From contig CAJTOW010000144.1 of NCBI GenBank assembly GCA_910577655.1, positions 1 to 8,601 of the forward strand: a DNA stretch of 8,601 nt. Reading direction: 5' to 3'. The notes under the pieces were generated by a model. That model was not told where the DNA came from and ran no database searches. It worked only from the letters and a program-made list of their open reading frames with translations. Shown piece by piece: positions 4,874 through 8,601 of the stretch (position 1 is its first letter; every line of letters starts with the position of its first letter). The position numbers and the translations under genes are program-made. Origin of the DNA: an uncultured Lachnospiraceae bacterium. GTDB lineage: Bacteria > Bacillota > Clostridia > Lachnospirales > Lachnospiraceae.

Positions 4874-7582
4874 GTGTTGAAAAAGTGGTTTGAAATAATC
4901 TTTGACCATAGGACCAGCCTGCAGGAGCGTATGTTCCGCGTAGTCACCGGTATCTGTATGGTAGCACTGATGATCATACTGCCTATGGGAAGGAGTCTTG
5001 TCAATCTGCTGATTCTGGCGGTCAGCCTTTTGTGTATTACCATAGTCAGCAGAATCAGTATTCAGAAACAATGTATCAATACGGGAGCCACAGTCATCGC
5101 GGTACTGCTTCTTCTGCTTTTTCCGGTGAGTTTTTTCACCGCAGGCGGATTCTACAGTGGGATGCCGGAATGGTTCGTGCTCTGTTTTATCTACATAAGT
5201 GTTACCCTGACCGGAAGACGCAGGGTGGGCTTTCTGCTTCTGTGTGCTGCGGAAATCCTGCTCTGTTACTACGTGGCGTTCCAGTACCCGGAGCTGGTGG
5301 CACGGAGCACGGATGCGCGTTCGTTCTCTGATTCGTCTGTTTCCGTTATCATGGTGGGTATGCTGTCCAGTATTCTGCTTATGTTCTTAAACCGGCTTTA
5401 CCAGAGGGAAAATGAGATTTCCAGACAGCAGAAAAAGGAGATCGAGGAACTGAACAAGGCGGAAAACAATTTCTTCTCCAGCATGAGCCACGAGATCCGC
5501 ACCACCATCAACACCATTATCGGACTCAACGAAATCATCCTGCGGGGGGATATTCCGGAGGATGTTGCCGAGAACGCAAGGAATATTCAGGGGGCCAGCA
5601 AGATGCTGCTGACCCTGATCAACGATATTCTGGACATTTCCAAGATAAAGTCCGGGAAAATGGAGATCATCAACGTATCCTACGAGACAGGAGCCCTTTT
5701 CTCCGAGATTGTCAATATGATCTGGATCAAGGCCAGGGAAAAGGGGCTGGAGTTCCGGCTTCATGTGGACCCCTCCATTCCCAGCATGCTTTGCGGCGAT
5801 GAGGTCCGTATCAAGCAGATTCTCATTAACCTGCTGAACAATGCGGTAAAATACACCAGTGAAGGGTCCATTACCCTTACGGTCCGGTGCGAGCGTATGG
5901 CCCTGAACCGGGTACGGGTCTGGTATTCGGTCACGGACACGGGCCAGGGGGTCAAGAAGGAGAATATTCCCTACATATTCAATGCCTTTAAGCGGGTCAA
6001 TGAGGAGCGGAACCGCCACATTGAGGGAACCGGCCTGGGCCTTAGCATTGTTCACCAGTTAGTGGGGCTTATGGGCGGGGAAATCAGTGTCAACAGTGTG
6101 TATACCAAGGGTTCCACCTTCCTGGTGATGCTGGACCAGGATATTGTGGACAGCAAGGAGCTGGGGACCTTTACCCTGGCCTCCCGGGTGAAGGCAAAGG
6201 CAGGAGAGCAGTACCGGCAGAGCTTTGAGGCGCCCAATGCCCACATTCTGGTGGTGGATGACAATGAGATGAACCTGATGGTGGTGCGCAAGCTCCTTTC
6301 CGCCACCAGGATACACATCGACACGGCCATAAGCGGCGCCGAGTGTCTGCGGCACACCCAGAACCAGCATTATGATGCCATTCTCATGGATCACATGATG
6401 CCGGAGATGGACGGAATCCAGTGTCTCCACAAGCTGCGGACCCAGCCGGCAGGCCTTTGCCAGGACGTGCCAGTGATCGCCCTGACAGCAAATGCAGGAA
6501 GCGACAACCAGCTTCTCTACCGGAAGGAGGGCTTCAGCGGCTATCTGGCCAAGCCGGTCAGCGGAGCCCTGCTGGAGGCGTCTGTCTTAAGCATTCTTCC
6601 CAGGGAGCTGGTGCGGCTCAATGAGGAGGCGGCCTTGTCGGATATCAGTAAGGAGATCCTGATCTTTGAGCAGACACAGCGGCGCTCCCTGATGATCACA
6701 ACCGACAGCGTGTGTGATCTTCCGGAATCCCTGATCCGGGAGTTCGGTATTGTAGTGTGTCCTTACTATGTCCGTACCGGCCAGGGCCGGTTCCTGGACG
6801 GACTGGAGCTGAAACCAGATGAGCTTTTGTCCCATATGGCAGAAGGAGGAACCGGTATTTCCCAGGCACCGGATGTGGAGGATTATGAGCGTTTCTTTGC
6901 CGAGAGGCTGACAGAAGCCCAGAATGTGATCCACATCACCATGGCAAAGCATATCAGCCAGGGATATGATAATGCTCTGGAAGCTGCCAAATCCTTTGAA
7001 AACGTCACGGTTCTGGATTCCGGCCATCTTTCCAGCAGCATGGGTCTGATCGTGCTCCATGCCGCCTACATGGCGGAAAACCACGTGCCCAGAAACGAGA
7101 TCGTGGATGCTGTGAAACGGCTGCAGCGTTATATTTCCTCGGCATTTATCATTGACAGCACCCACTGGATGTGTCAGGCAGGCCAGATTCCAAAGAAGAT
7201 CCAGGTGGTGTGTGACGCGCTGCTGCTGCACCCGGTACTTGTGCTGCGCAACAGCCGGATGAAGGTAGGCAGCATGGAGATGGGCGGTTTTGAACGGGTG
7301 GCCAAGCGCTATATACGGAAGGTGCTGGCCAATTCCGGCAGCATTGACAAGCGTATTCTGTTCATCACCTATGCCGGGATGGAGTCCAAACAGATCCTGC
7401 TGATTCAGAAGCTGGTCCAGCAGTACTGTCCCTTTGACCGGGTATATGTGCAGAAAGCCTCATCGGCCATTGCCAGCAACTGCGGTCCCGGCTCCTTCGG
7501 CATTCTGTTTATGAAGAAACATGATGTGGCGATCTCCTTTTCTGAGGCGTCCAGAACCAACGGGGACGGCAGTAAGGCCTGA
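4874..7582 (+). CDS. Membrane hybrid histidine kinase-receiver-DegV fusion protein
   Basis: A 902-residue fusion. The GTG start at 4874 is chosen because AGGAGG (4859-4864) lies 9 nt upstream; TTG at 4877 is the alternative. About six membrane helices span residues 22-175, then a coiled coil (176-200). HisKA has H206 in SHEIRTT, where the usual proline is threonine. The ATPase domain has N323 (NNAVKYT), DTGQGV at 355-360 and GTGLGL at 385-390. The receiver at 456-575 has D462/D463, D506, T538 and K560. After a short linker, residues 606-888 are a full-length DegV (EDD-fold) domain: TTDSVCDLP (609-617), SQAP (663-666), HISQGY (693-698), LDSGHLSSSMG (714-724) and CGPGSFGI (870-877). DegV/FakB proteins bind long-chain fatty acids in the cytoplasm. 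The fusion may therefore sense acyl ligands or control their handling. No Hpt is present; H925 of the upstream kinase could serve D506. The ligand is unproven. Confidence 0.92.
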   Translation: MLKKWFEIIFDHRTSLQERMFRVVTGICMVALMIILPMGRSLVNLLILAVSLLCITIVSRISIQKQCINTGATVIAVLLLLLFPVSFFTAGGFYSGMPEWFVLCFIYISVTLTGRRRVGFLLLCAAEILLCYYVAFQYPELVARSTDARSFSDSSVSVIMVGMLSSILLMFLNRLYQRENEISRQQKKEIEELNKAENNFFSSMSHEIRTTINTIIGLNEIILRGDIPEDVAENARNIQGASKMLLTLINDILDISKIKSGKMEIINVSYETGALFSEIVNMIWIKAREKGLEFRLHVDPSIPSMLCGDEVRIKQILINLLNNAVKYTSEGSITLTVRCERMALNRVRVWYSVTDTGQGVKKENIPYIFNAFKRVNEERNRHIEGTGLGLSIVHQLVGLMGGEISVNSVYTKGSTFLVMLDQDIVDSKELGTFTLASRVKAKAGEQYRQSFEAPNAHILVVDDNEMNLMVVRKLLSATRIHIDTAISGAECLRHTQNQHYDAILMDHMMPEMDGIQCLHKLRTQPAGLCQDVPVIALTANAGSDNQLLYRKEGFSGYLAKPVSGALLEASVLSILPRELVRLNEEAALSDISKEILIFEQTQRRSLMITTDSVCDLPESLIREFGIVVCPYYVRTGQGRFLDGLELKPDELLSHMAEGGTGISQAPDVEDYERFFAERLTEAQNVIHITMAKHISQGYDNALEAAKSFENVTVLDSGHLSSSMGLIVLHAAYMAENHVPRNEIVDAVKRLQRYISSAFIIDSTHWMCQAGQIPKKIQVVCDALLLHPVLVLRNSRMKVGSMEMGGFERVAKRYIRKVLANSGSIDKRILFITYAGMESKQILLIQKLVQQYCPFDRVYVQKASSAIASNCGPGSFGILFMKKHDVAISFSEASRTNGDGSKA

Positions 7583-7635
7583 GATACGGAGGACGGTACC
7601 AGTTGATCCTACATCTCGGAGGGCGGCCCACCTAA

Positions 7636-7781
7636 CCCAATGATTCAAACAGCCCGGATACCATTACTGTATGGGAAGACGGTGTACCCAAAACCTGCTC
7701 TGGGCAGTGCTGCTCCTAAGCGGGGCAGCCGGAGCTCTGGGAATCATGGCTGTCAGATGGAAAGACGGGAAACACAGGTAA
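7636..7781 (+). pseudogene. Frameshifted C-terminal relic of a sortase-anchored surface protein
   Basis: Reading from 7636, one frame gives a Pro/Asn/Asp-rich stretch ending in DGVPKT (up to about 7695). The overlapping frame from 7692 to the TAA at 7779-7781 gives NLLWAV, a hydrophobic helix LLLSGAAGALGIMAV, and the basic tail RWKDGKHR. Joined, these have the architecture of a cell-wall sorting signal: a VPKTG-like motif (the glycine lost at the junction), a membrane helix and a positive tail. A deletion of 3n+2 bases at about 7690-7694 would explain the frame change. There is a stop at 7633 in the first frame, a further possible shift near 7630 (a PPNP run in another frame), and no start or ribosome site. 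It is therefore the stump of a lost surface protein. Confidence 0.6.
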
Positions 7782-7806
7782 TTTTGGAGTAGGTTTTTGA
7801 TTTATA

Positions 7807-7917
7807 GAAAAAGGGGCTGTCGGAAAATGATCTATGGACGCAATATATTGTGGTGATACCAGGTGGATCACCGGATATATCGTGGACAAAGAATCATTTC
7901 CCGACAGCCCCTTTTTC
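7807..7917. terminator. Long palindrome, probable bidirectional terminator
   Basis: Positions 7807-7831 pair with 7893-7917 in a 25-position stem with a single A-C mismatch (7824/7900). A smaller hairpin, GGTGAT (7852-7857) / ATCACC (7867-7872), sits on exactly the same axis. GC-rich GGGGCTGTCGG is bordered by five As on the left and, on the right arm, CCCC is followed by five Ts, so RNA from either strand ends in a GC stem plus U-run. It lies between the plus-strand cassette and the converging ABC-transporter gene, the right place for a shared terminator. The length and the GGGGCTGTC termini also resemble palindromic insertion-element remnants. Confidence 0.65.
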
Positions 7918-8024
7918 CTGCAGGTTTACAGACTTTCGAAATACTGTTTGTTATAAAGATATACCTGGGAACAGGGATTGCAGGCCCTGGCCCGTTCATT
8001 ACTCCCCCTTGTATCTGCTTTTTT
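7918..8024. other. Non-coding stretch between terminator and ABC permease gene
   Basis: No gene is seen. A short hairpin, CAGGG (7974-7978) / CCCTG (7985-7989), lies downstream of the minus-strand permease gene but has no clear T-tract after it, so the large palindrome to its left is the better terminator candidate. Confidence 0.3.
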
Positions 8025-8601
8025 CTATAGTTTTCTCAGCAGTGATGGTCCCTGTCTGGTGAGGATCACAGTGCATACCACCGCAAACAAAGCGAATACC
8101 CCTATGGGCAGGGCCAGTGCGGTCCAGGGAGCTGTTTTGCTGCCCAGATAATAGAATCCTGCCGCCACCCCAAGTACCGCCATGGAAGCGAACATTGCCA
8201 GCACCGTGGCCATAGACTGCTTGATAACGACCGTTTCATTCACTGCGTCAAGCTTCGGAAAGCACAGGCCCATAAGCATTCCAAAGGCAGCATGCCCTAT
8301 GGCGAAAAGCAGTGTGGCAATAAGCAGCACCGCCCCCTGCCACAAAGAAAAACCAAAAGCAATCGAAATACACAGTCCGGCAATTATCGTACAAGGCAGG
8401 GTCAGCAGAAGCTGAAAGCCAACTTTAACCCAGAGCAGGGAGCTTTCCTCTATGGGGGATTCCCGCAAAATCCACAGGTATTTTCCCTCCAGGCTGATGG
8501 AAGGCGCAGTGATGGGGCAGGTGCAGAGGCAGAAACCAATCACGGCTGCCGCCATGGGAAGCAGCGGTAAAGGATACCCTGCCATTTCCACATAAGCCAA
8601 C
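8025..8601 (-). CDS. ABC exporter membrane subunit, C-terminal part (runs off the window)
   Basis: The last 191 or so residues of an integral membrane protein; the gene continues past the right edge, and the TTG near 8600 is read as an internal leucine codon, not a start. About six hydrophobic segments are visible, at residues 10-30, 57-82, 86-112, 128-151, 158-178 and, less clearly, near the end. Between the first two is a TAPSISLEGKYLWILRESPI loop (31-50), a pattern I associate with the putative ABC exporter permease family (ABC_tran_2 type), where SISLEGK-LWILK-LP is conserved. Such subunits of about 500-600 residues pair with an ATPase encoded next door, and the exported substrate is usually unknown. 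The protein ends RQGPSLLRKL before TAG at 8025-8027. It converges on the signalling cassette and shares the palindromic terminator with it. Confidence 0.8.
   Translation of the reverse strand, partial: LAYVEMAGYPLPLLPMAAAVIGFCLCTCPITAPSISLEGKYLWILRESPIEESSLLWVKVGFQLLLTLPCTIIAGLCISIAFGFSLWQGAVLLIATLLFAIGHAAFGMLMGLCFPKLDAVNETVVIKQSMATVLAMFASMAVLGVAAGFYYLGSKTAPWTALALPIGVFALFAVVCTVILTRQGPSLLRKL

Noticed and set aside
6587..7231. Minus-strand 214-codon frame opposite the DegV domain
   Set aside because: Antisense shadow; no motif or start signal, while the plus strand has the full set of DegV motifs.
7587..7626. Direct repeat CGGAGGACGG / CGGAGGGCGG 30 bp apart, after the DegV fusion
   Set aside because: Only two short copies with one mismatch and no further periodicity; not a CRISPR or iteron array.

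Overview
The window looks like a chromosomal segment of a gut-type Firmicute, probably Lachnospiraceae (Clostridium cluster XIVa, Enterocloster/Lachnoclostridium-like). This is an inference from strong AGGAGG ribosome sites, the style of the AraC-type regulator and hybrid kinases, a DegV-family domain, and a moderately GC-rich coding core. No taxonomic marker gene is present.

Layout. (1) Bases 1-480 are AT-rich and hold one small two-helix membrane protein and a clear intrinsic terminator. (2) At about 480-495 the composition changes abruptly and an AraC-family regulator on the minus strand loses its DNA-binding half, leaving a cupin-domain fragment (478-957). (3) Bases 958-1491 hold no gene but contain a 166-bp near-palindrome (1070-1235, MITE-like), a smaller inverted repeat and a candidate promoter. 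(4) Bases 1492-7582 form a tight plus-strand cassette of three signalling genes: a stand-alone CheY-like receiver, a membrane hybrid histidine kinase (kinase, degenerate receiver, true receiver, Hpt), and a second membrane hybrid kinase whose C-terminus is a complete DegV-type (EDD-fold, fatty-acid-binding) domain. (5) Bases 7583-8024 hold a frameshifted relic of a sortase-anchored surface-protein C-terminus and a long palindrome that can terminate transcription from both sides. (6) On the minus strand, running off the right edge, is the C-terminal part of an ABC-exporter membrane subunit.

How the genes may work together. The cassette carries every part of a multistep phosphorelay: two sensor kinases, two intact hybrid receivers, one Hpt and one free receiver. 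It has no DNA-binding, GGDEF or other classical output domain. The only non-phosphotransfer effector or ligand domain is the DegV module fused behind the receiver of the second kinase. The most interesting reading is that fatty-acid or acyl-ligand binding is wired directly to a phosphorelay, either as an intracellular sensor or as a regulated output. The DegV domain departs from canonical family motifs at positions expected to touch the ligand head group. The two large kinase genes are separated by a 20-bp intercistronic hairpin that could set their expression ratio.
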